Positions 44,750 through 53,853 are shown, counted from the first letter of the stretch. The stretch is 64,000 nucleotides of DNA from Halomonas sp. DQ26W (GCF_003339685.1 NZ_QPKI01000001.1:174130-238129); one strand, 5' to 3'. Notes: a model not told the origin generated them from the sequence alone. A program made the numbers and translations.

Positions 44750-47530
44750 ATGCCCGGATTTCTTCGACGCTTATTTGCCCCTCGCTGGCAACACAGCGAC
44801 GCCCAGGTCAGACGCCTGGCCGTCGACAAACTCGACCCGTCGCACCCGGACCAGCGACAGGCGTTGGAGCGCCTCTGCCTTGACGGCGACCCACACGTCC
44901 GCGGGAAGGCCCTGGAGCGAATCGATGCGCCCGACACCCTGCTTCATCTGCTCGGCGAACAACCCTACAATCCGGAACTGCATCACCGCCTGATCGAGGT
45001 ACTCACCGGCGAGGCCGGAGGTGTGGAGCTGGCCAGGCGACTGTCACTGCTGGAGAGCCTTGACGACCGCGGCTTGCTCTCAGCTGTGGCCCTGCAGGGC
45101 GACAACCAGCAGCTGAGGCTGGCTGCCTTGGCACGCCTCGATGCGGAAGAGGACCTCATCTACCAGGCCTGCGAGAACGGGATTGCTGCCGTCCGGCACG
45201 CTGCCGCATCGCGGGTCTCCAGCGTAACCGGCCTGCAGCAACTGGCCCAGAAGGCACGCCGTGACCGCCAGGTCATGCGGCAGGCCAGGGAGCGCCTGAA
45301 TCGCCTGAAAGCGGATGCCGCTTCCCTGACCGTCGAACGCGAGAACCGCGAAGCGTTGCTGGCTAAACTGGAAGCTCACGGCCGGGCCCCCTGGGAACCA
45401 CTATATGCTGGCCGATACCGGCACCTGAGCCGGGAATGGGAGACAATGCCCGGCCTTGCCGATGCCAGCCAGGAGCGACGCTATCAGGACGCCTGCCAGC
45501 GCTGTCGCAAGGTCCTGTCCGACCACGAGGCACGCGAGCACGCGCACGCTCAGGCGGACCGCCGCCGCGAGCTGGCAACCGAGGCCCGCGAATCGCTGCT
45601 CGAAGCGCTGGAAGAGAGCCTTGCCGGCTTGCCCAATGGAGACCTTCTCACTGAGCAGGATATCGCCAGCCTGCGCTCGCAGAAATTGCTGCTGGCCAAC
45701 CGCTGGCAGATGCTCTCGGACCTGCATGTCACCGATGTAGTGCTACGCCAGCGCTATGACACCGTGCTAGCCAACTATGACCGGGTTCTCACCGCCTGGG
45801 AACGGCTGGTCGCACAGGTACCAGAAATCGAAGCGGCCCTGTCGGAGCGAGACGCAGAGCGCCTGGCGACCAGCATCGAGGCCTGCCAGTGGCCCGAATC
45901 CCTGCCCCCCACGCCGCTGCTCGCCCGCGCCCGCCGCGAACTCTCCGGAGAGGAGAAGACGGAAGGCGATCTCGATGCACGGCTGGAACAGTTCGCCGCC
46001 GACCTCATACTACTCGAGCAGTTGCTGGACAGGGGCGCCTTCAAGGGCGCCAGCCGCCTACATCAAAGCCTCAGGCACCGGGCCGAATCGCTCCCTGGTG
46101 ACAGGCTCCGCCCCCACCGGCCCACCCTCAAGCGCCTGGGTGCCAGGCTTGCCGAACTGCGCGACTGGCGCGGCTTCGTTGCTGGCCCCAAGCGCGAGCA
46201 GCTTTGCCAGGCCATTGATCGTCTGGCCGAGGCACCGTCGCTGACAGACGCAGAGCTCGACCGCCAGCACCGGCAGCTGGTGCGAGACTGGAAGATGCTC
46301 GGCGATGCCGCCACCAACCGGCAACTCTCGGAACAGTTTCGCGCGGCATCGGACCGTATTCACGAGCGCCTAATACCCTGGCGCGACAGACTCAACGCCG
46401 AGCGCGCCCGCAATCTCGAAGCCCGTACGGCACTCTGCGAACAACTGGAGGAGCTGCTCGAAGCCCCTGCGACTAACGCCGACCCTGATGCCCTGCGCCG
46501 TATCCGCGATCACGCCCGGGAAGAGTGGCGTCGCTATTCCCCGGTCCCCAGGAAGCAGTCAGAAGCTATCGGGCGGCGATTCGGCCGCATTCGCTACGCG
46601 CTTCAGGGCCTGATCGATCAGCGAGCCCGGGAAGTGGCCGACACCAAGCGGGAACTGGTCAACGAAGCGCGCGCCCTGCTCGAACGACAGCTGCCGGCAG
46701 CCACCCGCGCCGAAGAGGCCAAGATGCTGCAGCAGCGCTGGCGTGAGCTTGGCCGCGCACCACGTGGTGAGGAGCAAACGCTGTGGCGGGAATTTCGCGA
46801 GATTTGCGACCAGATATTTGCCGTCCGCGAGGCCCAGCGGGATGACCGCTCTCAACGGGCCCGCCAACGCCTGGAAAAGATGCAGGTGCTGATCGATCGG
46901 CTGGACGCCTGGCAACCAAGCCGTCATGCGGAGAGCGCAACCCTGGAGCAGGCTATCGATGAGGCAGCGGCTCTGGAGCCGCTACCCTCAGGGCGGCGCA
47001 CGGAAGGAATGCGACGGCGCTGGAGCGGTATCGTGCGTGCCCGGCGGGAACGACTCAATCGCCTGGCCGTGGCCGAGGAGATCCAGCGCTGGCAGGCCTA
47101 CCGCCCGCTGCTCGATGCCCACCTCAAGGCCGACGTACAATTGCTCGAACAGGGCACCGCCGAGAACGTGGCCACCGATGATAGCTTCTCGCTGTCGGAG
47201 GACATGCGCACCGCCCATGAGCAACGTAATGCGGCACGCCTTCACCCCCCCTCCGACGCCGACGTGGCCGAGCAGCTAGCACGGTTGCGCGTTCACCTTT
47301 CGCTACTGGCAATGGGTCGCGTCAGCCAGCATGACGAGCCGCTGCGCCTAGCCATACAGGTCGAACGGCTCAATGAAGGGCTGAGCCGTGAGCTCAGCCG
47401 CGCCGAGGAAGTTCGTACCGTGCTACGCAACCTGCTCGCCACCGGCCCTGTATCGCCGGACCAATGGGCGCGTGAAGTCGGTGAACTCGATGCACTGCTG
47501 ACACGACTGACTCACTTGCCACCCCCTTGA
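44750..47530 (+). CDS. large DUF349 domain protein of unknown function
   Basis: 926 residues. Residues 1-150 look like HEAT-type helical repeats (DAQVRRLAVDKLDPSHPDQ, GDPHVRGKALERID, AVRHAAASRVSSV). Beyond about 190 it is nearly all charged helix, with DUF349-type repeats of W-x(n)-R spacing, e.g. EEWRRYSPVPRKQSEAIGRRFG and RWRELGRAPRGEEQTLWREFREICDQIF. No signal peptide, membrane helix or catalytic motif is visible; it is likely an elongated cytoplasmic scaffold. Divergent from minC over a 255-base gap. Confidence 0.85.
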   Translation: MPGFLRRLFAPRWQHSDAQVRRLAVDKLDPSHPDQRQALERLCLDGDPHVRGKALERIDAPDTLLHLLGEQPYNPELHHRLIEVLTGEAGGVELARRLSLLESLDDRGLLSAVALQGDNQQLRLAALARLDAEEDLIYQACENGIAAVRHAAASRVSSVTGLQQLAQKARRDRQVMRQARERLNRLKADAASLTVERENREALLAKLEAHGRAPWEPLYAGRYRHLSREWETMPGLADASQERRYQDACQRCRKVLSDHEAREHAHAQADRRRELATEARESLLEALEESLAGLPNGDLLTEQDIASLRSQKLLLANRWQMLSDLHVTDVVLRQRYDTVLANYDRVLTAWERLVAQVPEIEAALSERDAERLATSIEACQWPESLPPTPLLARARRELSGEEKTEGDLDARLEQFAADLILLEQLLDRGAFKGASRLHQSLRHRAESLPGDRLRPHRPTLKRLGARLAELRDWRGFVAGPKREQLCQAIDRLAEAPSLTDAELDRQHRQLVRDWKMLGDAATNRQLSEQFRAASDRIHERLIPWRDRLNAERARNLEARTALCEQLEELLEAPATNADPDALRRIRDHAREEWRRYSPVPRKQSEAIGRRFGRIRYALQGLIDQRAREVADTKRELVNEARALLERQLPAATRAEEAKMLQQRWRELGRAPRGEEQTLWREFREICDQIFAVREAQRDDRSQRARQRLEKMQVLIDRLDAWQPSRHAESATLEQAIDEAAALEPLPSGRRTEGMRRRWSGIVRARRERLNRLAVAEEIQRWQAYRPLLDAHLKADVQLLEQGTAENVATDDSFSLSEDMRTAHEQRNAARLHPPSDADVAEQLARLRVHLSLLAMGRVSQHDEPLRLAIQVERLNEGLSRELSRAEEVRTVLRNLLATGPVSPDQWAREVGELDALLTRLTHLPPP

Positions 47531-47587
47531 GCGAACGGTGCCGCCGCCTGCCAAACAGCGACGCTTTCACACAGCCAGACACGCAAA

Positions 47588-47606
47588 CGGGAGGCATGGC
47601 CTCCCG
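47588..47606. terminator. terminator between the DUF349 gene and phaB
   Basis: CGGGAGGC-ATG-GCCTCCCG, an 8-bp stem with triloop between convergent genes; the minus-strand side is followed by TTTGC. Confidence 0.65.
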
Positions 47607-47633
47607 CAGCTGGATGGAATACCGGTGTGGGTA

Positions 47634-48380
47634 TCAGCCCATGAACTGGCCACCGTTGATATCAATATTGGCCCCGGTAATGAAGCCCGACCCCTTGTCG
47701 GCCAGGAAAACGACCAGACGCGCGATCTCTTCTGGCGTGCCGTAGCGCTTGACCGGAATGGTTTCGCGTATTGCCTCGCGAACGTTCTCCGGGATATTCA
47801 TGATCATGTCGGTGGCGATGTAGCCCGGTGATACGGTATTGACGGTGATCCCCTTGGTGGCGGTCTCCTGGGCCAGCGCCATGGTGAGACCGTGCATGCC
47901 CGCCTTGGCGGCGGAGTAGTTGACCTGGCCAAACTGACCCTTGCGACCATTGATCGAGGAGATGTTGACGATACGGCCGTATTTCTGGTCGAGCATATTC
48001 CCGATGACACTACGGCACGTGTTGAAAACGCTGTTGAGATTGGTGTCGATGACCTCATGCCACTGCTCGGCGGTCATCTTCTTCAGGGTGCCGTCTCGGG
48101 TGATCCCGGCACAGTTGACCAGTACGCTGACGGGACCGTAATTCTCCTCGATTTCCTTGATCCCGGCCTCACAGGCTTCGAAGCTGGTCAGATCGACGCC
48201 CGAAAGGGCGATATTATTGAAACCATCAGCCTTCTGGGCCTCGAGCCAGGTCTTTGCCTTCTCCGGATTATGATAACCGGCAATGACTTGGTAGCCCGCT
48301 GTGGCGAGAGCGCGGCATATCGCCGAGCCGATACCACCGGTTCCACCAGTAACCCAGGCAACGGGTGCTGTTTGGGTCAT
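47634..48380 (-). CDS. phbB: acetoacetyl-CoA reductase (PhaB/PhbB)
   Basis: Short-chain dehydrogenase that reduces acetoacetyl-CoA to (R)-3-hydroxybutyryl-CoA with NADPH for polyhydroxybutyrate. TGGTGGIGSAI cofactor loop, NCAGITRDGTLKKM, catalytic Ser/Tyr/Lys in ISSINGRKGQFGQVNYSAAKAG, and SPGYIATDM. 248 residues. Strong GGGAGGTGG ribosome site. No PHA synthase or thiolase gene is adjacent, so the pathway is split across the genome. Confidence 0.93.
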   Translation of the reverse strand: MTQTAPVAWVTGGTGGIGSAICRALATAGYQVIAGYHNPEKAKTWLEAQKADGFNNIALSGVDLTSFEACEAGIKEIEENYGPVSVLVNCAGITRDGTLKKMTAEQWHEVIDTNLNSVFNTCRSVIGNMLDQKYGRIVNISSINGRKGQFGQVNYSAAKAGMHGLTMALAQETATKGITVNTVSPGYIATDMIMNIPENVREAIRETIPVKRYGTPEEIARLVVFLADKGSGFITGANIDINGGQFMG

Positions 48381-48537
48381 ATTCCACCTCCCTGATCATG
48401 ACGCATGCTTATGCAAAATAGCTTGACCTGAAGCAGCAGGCCAGCCGTAACAGGATGCTACCCGAACGGCTCTCCCCTTCAAGCATCCATTATGATTATG
48501 GACCCTGAGTCGCATGTACACGAGCATCCGTCGCCCC

Positions 48538-48565
48538 TTGACATGGCGGAGAAAAAGCGTAGTAT
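48538..48565 (+). promoter_or_regulatory. sigma-70 promoter of the initiator tRNA
   Basis: TTGACA (48538-48543), 16-base spacer, TAGTAT (48560-48565), ending 14 bases before the tRNA 5' end. The perfect -35 and near-consensus -10 fit a strong stable-RNA promoter. Confidence 0.8.
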
Positions 48566-48579
48566 TCGCACCACGTTGA

Positions 48580-48656
<77 letters not shown>

Positions 48657-48665
48657 AATTCGAGA

Positions 48666-48696
48666 AAAACCGAGGCCACAAGCCTCGGTTTTTTTT
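48666..48696 (+). terminator. intrinsic terminator of tRNA-fMet
   Basis: AAACCGAGGC-CACAA-GCCTCGGTTT followed by an eight-base T-run. It could also serve the convergent patatin gene from the other side. Confidence 0.93.
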
Positions 48697-48705
48697 CGCT
48701 CGAAC

Positions 48706-49749
48706 CTAACCCTGGTGCTGGGCGCCGATGCCTTGGAAAATTTGACGAAGGTCGACACTCGAACGCTCACCGATAGCGGAAAAATTCTCCTCCAGCCAGC
48801 GCGTGGCCGTGTCACGGCCGAGATCGCGCAGCTTGGTAAGAAACTTCCATTCGGCATTCATCTTCGATGAAGCGCCCAGCGGTATCAGTTCGGCCTGGTT
48901 TTCTACGACATGCACCCGAACCTGACGGTATTCATCGGCCGATAGCTTGCCCTGACGGATCAGCCGGTCAACGAAGTCGATCCCGCGCAGTTCCTTGAGC
49001 AGACTGCTGTTGAAACTGATCTCGTTCATCCGGTTCTGTATGTCCTGGGAGTTCTTCGGCGCGCCCTTGCGCTCGATCGGATTGATCTGGATCACCACGA
49101 TATCGTTGGTACCGGTCTCGCCGTGAAAGGGAAACAGCGACGGATTACCCATGTAGCCGCCATCCCAGTAGGGCACGCCGTCGATCTCGACCGCCTGATA
49201 GATATGCGGAAGACAGGCCGAGGCCATCAACATATCCAACGTTATCTCCTCGCGCGGGAAAACCTTGACATTGCCGCTCTCCACGTTGGTGGCCGAAATG
49301 TACAGTTTGAACGCTGTGCATTGTCGCACCCTGTCAAAATCGATGCTCTTTTCTACCAGATCACGCAATGGATTGATGTTCATAGGATTAAGCTGATAGG
49401 GCGAAGCCACTCGGGAGAGTGCATCCATGGCGTGATACATGGGGTTGTTCTGCAGCCCCCAGCGGCCCGTTAGAACGTCGTAGGGCGTGCGTTTCAGCGG
49501 GCTGTTCTTCGCTCCCTCGCCCATGCGTCGCCAGAAGTGCTCGAGGGCCGCGCGTCCGCCCTCAGGGCCATCGCGGGTGAATCCATCGGCCAGCGCCACC
49601 GCGTTCATCGCTCCCGCCGATGTGCCCGAGATCCCGGCGATCTGCAACCGCCCGTCCTCGAGAATCCGATCCAGAACCCCCCACGTGAATGCCCCGTGCG
49701 CACCTCCACCCTGCAGGGCGAGGTTAATGAGCTTGGGTTTCTGTGTCAT
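48706..49749 (-). CDS. patatin-like phospholipase family protein
   Basis: 347-residue alpha/beta hydrolase with the Ser-Asp dyad of patatins: oxyanion loop LALQGGGAHGAFTWGVL, nucleophile elbow GISGTSAGAMNAV, and the Asp in VPYWDGGYMGNPSLFP. No signal peptide is visible, so probably cytoplasmic or peripheral membrane, hydrolysing acyl esters. Start 49749 (MTQKPKLINLALQ); the upstream frame is not conserved. 355 bases separate it from the PP2C gene. Confidence 0.93.
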   Translation of the reverse strand: MTQKPKLINLALQGGGAHGAFTWGVLDRILEDGRLQIAGISGTSAGAMNAVALADGFTRDGPEGGRAALEHFWRRMGEGAKNSPLKRTPYDVLTGRWGLQNNPMYHAMDALSRVASPYQLNPMNINPLRDLVEKSIDFDRVRQCTAFKLYISATNVESGNVKVFPREEITLDMLMASACLPHIYQAVEIDGVPYWDGGYMGNPSLFPFHGETGTNDIVVIQINPIERKGAPKNSQDIQNRMNEISFNSSLLKELRGIDFVDRLIRQGKLSADEYRQVRVHVVENQAELIPLGASSKMNAEWKFLTKLRDLGRDTATRWLEENFSAIGERSSVDLRQIFQGIGAQHQG

Positions 49750-50104
49750 GTGATCGGTCCTATTGGGTAGTGAGTGGGCCGGCAAGCGTAATGAAGGCGC
49801 TGGAGCCATTAGACGCACTGATGTGGATGCCGTGTACAAGGCTGCCGGGGATGAGACGCCATCGTGTCAACCACTTGGGGGCGTGGCTTCTTCAATGTCA
49901 TGAATCGCTGGGTGGATGACCTGGGCGTCGAGGCCGACAAGAAAGTCATGGAAATGCCTGGAAGCATGAGCTTTCCGCAGCATAAAACAGGGCGAAAGAA
50001 CCTTCTGTTCGGTGACGTACACAGCCGCCCAGCGTCAACGGCAGCCGGCTGCTCCAGCTGTAGACGCGAGCAAGAGATCTTGAGAAGCGCTGAAGGGGTT
50101 ACTG
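49750..50104. other. intergenic region with an unassigned short reading frame
   Basis: 355 bases between patatin and PP2C genes. A plus-strand frame from GTG 49864 reads MSTTWGRGFFNVMNRWVDDLGVEADKK-like protein sequence for about 60 codons and then runs antisense through the PP2C 3' end. The beginning looks more protein-like than random, but there is no ribosome site and no recognised family. It may be a gene remnant. Confidence 0.3.
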
Positions 50105-50998
50105 TCAGCCTGGCTGGACTATCTCGTAGGGCGGCAGGTCGCGGGAGGCGAGCGCGATGCTGCGGTCGTCGCCGTTGGTGCCGCGACAGAAGGTATCGCT
50201 GTAGAAGAGCCGGACTAGGTCACGCTGACGCAACCGGCTCCTGCGCAGGTCGTCGAGCCAGTGGCTGAGCTGGCCCGATACCCTATCGCCGTCGAGCGAG
50301 ACCAACTTCTCGGCGGCGCCGTCGCTCATGGCCACCACGCCGGTCACCTGCGTGACTCCTCGGCAGCCCCATTGCACCTGCTCGGGTGCCAGCTTCTCGT
50401 CGACGAAAACGGTCTGGTTGGCGAATTCTCCCTTGCCGGGCTCGCCCAGCGTGCTCAGATCGGGCATCAGGCCGGGCATCAGGCCGGGCTCGCCCGCATC
50501 TACGCTGGTCTCGGCCGGTACGGCTTGCTCCACCACGAGGGCACCATCACCGACCTTGAGCCACAGCAATCGAGAATGGCCCACGACAACGAGCAGTAGG
50601 GTACAGCGCAGGTCGCGAGCCGGGCGTCGTTGAACAGTCGCCTGGTCCTGCAACACTCCCTGGGCGTGCTTGACCAGCATCCTCGCGAACGCCTGGCCGT
50701 CCGCCGACTCGGGGGGCGCCACGCTGTCCAGCAACTGCCCCACCTGGGCCTCCAGGGTATCCAGCAGGCGCAGCATGGCCGTGACCACGACCTGGGCGCC
50801 ACGGTCGGAGGCCGGCGAGCTGCCGGCGCCATCGGCCACTATCACTACGGGGCGTCGACCACCGGCAGCAGCGGCGGCGTCCTGGCAGGGCAGCGGCACA
50901 GCCGCCTCCAGGTGCGCCAGCCCCGGCACCGCCGTGGCCAGAGCCGCCCAGGCCCCCTCCTGCCGCTCCGGTTCGGCGTGGTTCAACTCATCGGGCAT
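50105..50998 (-). CDS. PP2C-family protein serine/threonine phosphatase
   Basis: 297 residues of the PP2C_2 type: metal-binding CQDAAAAAGG and VVIVADGAGSSPASDRGAQVVV near the N-terminus, LLVVVGHSRLLWLKVGDGALVV in the middle, TGVVAMSDGAAEKLVSLDG and GDDRSIALASRD near the end, which supply the usual Asp ligands. A short duplication (PGLMPGLMPDL) lies in a loop. Start 50998 (MPDELNHAEPE) lies within the end of the kinase gene, an 11-base overlap. With the kinase and VWA genes it forms a phosphorylation triad. Confidence 0.88.
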   Translation of the reverse strand: MPDELNHAEPERQEGAWAALATAVPGLAHLEAAVPLPCQDAAAAAGGRRPVVIVADGAGSSPASDRGAQVVVTAMLRLLDTLEAQVGQLLDSVAPPESADGQAFARMLVKHAQGVLQDQATVQRRPARDLRCTLLLVVVGHSRLLWLKVGDGALVVEQAVPAETSVDAGEPGLMPGLMPDLSTLGEPGKGEFANQTVFVDEKLAPEQVQWGCRGVTQVTGVVAMSDGAAEKLVSLDGDRVSGQLSHWLDDLRRSRLRQRDLVRLFYSDTFCRGTNGDDRSIALASRDLPPYEIVQPG

Positions 50999-51971
50999 GC
51001 AGTACCTGCGTTGTCTGCTGTGCACTGGGTCTGGTGAGTTCGCGGGAGCATTTGCCGTCTTCCAGTCGCTGACGATAATCCGTCAGCGCGGCATGCCACT
51101 GCGCGGTTGTCGCGCGACGGCTCGGTGCGTTGGCGCCCACGGTAAAGGTGGTGACGAACATGTCGCGAATCGACTCGGGCAGCTCGCGCCAGAGGGCGTA
51201 CCAGGCCCCCTGGGGCACATCGCGCTGACCACGACCGTAGGCGAAGTTGCCACGCCGGAGATTGCGGACCGGGTCGTCGCCGCCGACGATGTCGTAGGGG
51301 TGGCGACCCAGCATCAGGCATTTGAAGAGCACGATGGCGAGCGAGAACGCCTCACTGCGAGGCGAGCGCACGATATCGCGAAAAGCCACCCCCTGATGCT
51401 CCTTGGGGGTCATGTCCGGGCTGCCCACCGGGCAGGGGTAGAAGGTGCCGCCCATGCGCAGCTGATAGCTGTCACAGTCGATCAGCGTGACTTCCTGGGT
51501 CGAGGGGACACAAAAGATATTGTTGAGGTTGTAGTCGCCGATGCAGACCCCGGCGCGATGCAGCTGCTGGACGACCTCGATGAAGCGAAGCAGATAGCCG
51601 ACGATGTGCCGACGATCCAGTCCGGGAAAGTAACGCTGATAGAGCAAGGCATGGGCCAGGAAGCCCATCCTGACTCCCCGCGCCCGGTACATGGCGAAGC
51701 CGATCCAGCGGTGCTCGTCGTCGAAGACGCGGATCAAGGGCCAGCAGACATCGCGGGTCATGTGCGCATCGCGAAGCTCGCGCATCGCCTCCACCTTGCG
51801 GCGCAGCTCGTCCCCGCGCTTATCGAGCACCTCGGGGTAGTACCACTTGACGATCACGTCGGGGCGTTCCTGCAGGGCGAATATTTCCCCTTCCCCGCCG
51901 CGCTCCAGGCGCTTGCCGAGCCGGCGCGTCTTGCCAAGCGAGTCGGTCACGACCCTAGCCCGCAATGCCAC
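50988..51971 (-). CDS. atypical protein kinase of a VWA-kinase-PP2C triad
   Basis: 327 residues with a protein-kinase core: glycine loop LERGGEGEIFAL (22-33), Lys42 in DVIVKWYY, helix C region near 55-68, catalytic loop GVCIGDYNLNNIF with Asp146 and Asn151 (the usual HRD His is replaced by Gly-Asp), and metal site LIDCDSYQL (Asp165) in place of DFG. The C-terminal lobe includes FSLAIVLFKCLMLGRHPYD. Starts at GTG 51971 after GGGAGGGGGATCTA; the frame upstream to 52076 overlaps the VWA gene and is not needed. This kinase type accompanies TerY-like VWA proteins. Confidence 0.85.
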   Translation of the reverse strand: MALRARVVTDSLGKTRRLGKRLERGGEGEIFALQERPDVIVKWYYPEVLDKRGDELRRKVEAMRELRDAHMTRDVCWPLIRVFDDEHRWIGFAMYRARGVRMGFLAHALLYQRYFPGLDRRHIVGYLLRFIEVVQQLHRAGVCIGDYNLNNIFCVPSTQEVTLIDCDSYQLRMGGTFYPCPVGSPDMTPKEHQGVAFRDIVRSPRSEAFSLAIVLFKCLMLGRHPYDIVGGDDPVRNLRRGNFAYGRGQRDVPQGAWYALWRELPESIRDMFVTTFTVGANAPSRRATTAQWHAALTDYRQRLEDGKCSRELTRPSAQQTTQVLHAR

Positions 51972-52005
51972 TAGATCCCCCTCCCATCGACGCCACGGAG
52001 CATAC

Positions 52006-52674
52006 CTAGATACTGTCCCAGCTGTCGGTCGGCGGCAGCCGGACCTGTTCGGTGGTAGACGCCGAGGCCGAGACACGACTCATGCTGGCCGACAGCCAGA
52101 GGAAGAACTCGCGAAACTTCAGGCCGTCGAGCCGCTTGGCCGGGCGCGTGGAGAACGCGCCGAGCGCATCAAGGTCGGCCTCCTCGACCCCCACCGGCAT
52201 CACCACCATCTTGCGCTGCTGCGCCAGGGAACGAGCCCTGGCCGACGCTGCCTGCCACTGGTCGGTGGGCACGCCGTCACTGATTACCACCAGCCAGGGC
52301 TGGTAATAGGCGACACCCGCCTTGCGGTAGGCTGCCGTGCGCTCCTCCAGCCGGTCCAGTGCCAGGTCCATGGCCGCCCCCAGGGGGGTAAGCCCGGATG
52401 CGACGAAGCGACGACACTGGGAGATATTCATGGCGGTGGTGAACGGTAACTGCTCGGTGACCTTGCCCCCCGCCGTGATGACGCCAAGCTCGACCGAGCA
52501 GGCCGCCATGTCATCCTCCTTGATCGCGGAGATGAAGGCCTGAACACCCGAATTCAGCTCACGTATCGGCTGGCCGAACATCGAGGCAGAGGTATCCAGC
52601 ACCAGCATGCAGGCACAGCGAGGAGAGGGGTTCTCGATCAGGTCGCTACTGCTGTTGAGTTGGTATGTCGCCAT
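52006..52674 (-). CDS. TerY-like von Willebrand factor A domain protein
   Basis: 222 residues forming one VWA domain. MIDAS: DTSASM (27-32), Thr96 in GLTPLGAAMD, and Asp133 in VVISDGVPTD; all metal-site residues are present. The N-terminus has a short CAC stretch just before the first strand. No membrane anchor or signal peptide, so cytoplasmic, as for TerY/YegL proteins. First gene of the VWA-kinase-PP2C operon, 34 bases before the kinase GTG. Start 52674 chosen for the compact N-terminus. Confidence 0.9.
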   Translation of the reverse strand: MATYQLNSSSDLIENPSPRCACMLVLDTSASMFGQPIRELNSGVQAFISAIKEDDMAACSVELGVITAGGKVTEQLPFTTAMNISQCRRFVASGLTPLGAAMDLALDRLEERTAAYRKAGVAYYQPWLVVISDGVPTDQWQAASARARSLAQQRKMVVMPVGVEEADLDALGAFSTRPAKRLDGLKFREFFLWLSASMSRVSASASTTEQVRLPPTDSWDSI

Positions 52675-52881
52675 CGACGGCTCCTCGTATCGTGACGCCT
52701 GGCACCGTTCCGGCCAGACGAATCCGAGACTACCACAGCGCATGCCGGGATGCCCCGCCAGCTTGGCAAGTTCGCCAACGCCAGGCTGAATCGACATGCC
52801 ATGATTCGCACCCTACCCTTGAATCCTGGGCTCGTCACCCGCATCTATCGGACAAATTCAACTTATGAAAGGCCCGTGCCC

Positions 52882-53808
52882 ATGTCCATTGTCGATCCCC
52901 GCAGCGGTGCTCCCCTGACACCCCCGGAGCCCGTCCCGTCACCTGAAGCGGCCCCGAGCGATGAGCAACTGATCATCGATGTCGATCGCAACAACATCCA
53001 GCAGGTGCTGGAGTTCTCCACCCAGGTGCCGGTACTGCTCGAATGCTGGGCCCCCTGGTGCGAGCCCTGCAAGGCGCTGATGCCCATCCTGGAAAAGCTC
53101 ACTCGGGAGTACAGCGGCACCTTCATCCTGGCCAAGCTCAATATCGAAGACAATCAGGACATCGCCGCCCAGCTAGGCGTGCGTTCGGTCCCTGACGCCA
53201 AGCTGATCAGCCAGGGCGGCCTGGTCGACCACTTCCAGGGTGCGCTGCCCGAAAAGGAGATCCGCGAGTGGCTGGAACGCTATTTCCCCGCTCCGGAAGA
53301 CGCCCCGGTGAGTCCCGAGGAACAGGCCGCCGAGGCCCTTGCCCAGGGCGACGCCGAGACGGCTTGCACCCTCTACGAGGCACTGGTGCAACAACATCCC
53401 GAGCATTACGCCTACCAGGTGGAGCTGGCTCGGGCCATGGTAGCCCAGGAGCGCAGTGAGGAGGCCCTGGCGCTGCTCGACAACTTGCCACCCGAGGAGC
53501 GCGAAGCCGCGCCGGCCAGAGGGGTACGTGCCAGCGTCGAATTCAGGGAGGAGGCGCCTACCAGCGAGGAGCTGGAGGCCCTGGCTGGGCGCGACGACAG
53601 CGAAGCTCTGTTCAAGCGCGCACTGAGGCAGGTGGCCGATGGCCAATACGAGACCGGCCTGGAAGCATTGCTGAAGCTGATGCAAGCGGACCGCGCCTAT
53701 GGTGACGATGCTGCCCGAAGGACCCTGCTGCGGGTCTTCGATGCCCTGGGTGCCGACCATCCCCTGACCGTGGCCTATCGCCGCCAGCTCTTCACCCTGC
53801 TCTATTGA
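52882..53808 (+). CDS. CnoX/YbbN-type thioredoxin-TPR chaperone
   Basis: 308 residues: thioredoxin domain (about 30-140) with active site CWAPWCEPCKALMPIL, cis-Pro SVPDAKLISQGG, then a C-terminal TPR-like helical domain (AEALAQGDAETACTLYEALVQQHPEHYAYQVELARAM; FKRALRQVADGQYETGLEALLKLMQ). The E. coli homologue lacks the first Cys and works as a holdase handing clients to GroEL; here the CEPC pair is complete, so redox activity is possible. Start 52882 (MSIVDPRSGAPL). Divergent from the VWA gene. Confidence 0.9.
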   Translation: MSIVDPRSGAPLTPPEPVPSPEAAPSDEQLIIDVDRNNIQQVLEFSTQVPVLLECWAPWCEPCKALMPILEKLTREYSGTFILAKLNIEDNQDIAAQLGVRSVPDAKLISQGGLVDHFQGALPEKEIREWLERYFPAPEDAPVSPEEQAAEALAQGDAETACTLYEALVQQHPEHYAYQVELARAMVAQERSEEALALLDNLPPEEREAAPARGVRASVEFREEAPTSEELEALAGRDDSEALFKRALRQVADGQYETGLEALLKLMQADRAYGDDAARRTLLRVFDALGADHPLTVAYRRQLFTLLY

Positions 53809-53853
53809 GCCCGACGTTTTCGAGCGTCATTGGTGCGCGATTGATCGATTCAG

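Noticed and set aside
48706..52674. patatin gene as part of an anti-phage (CBASS-type) system with the triad
   Set aside because: No nucleotide cyclase or sensor gene is present and 355 bases separate the patatin from the operon, so the link is not supported.
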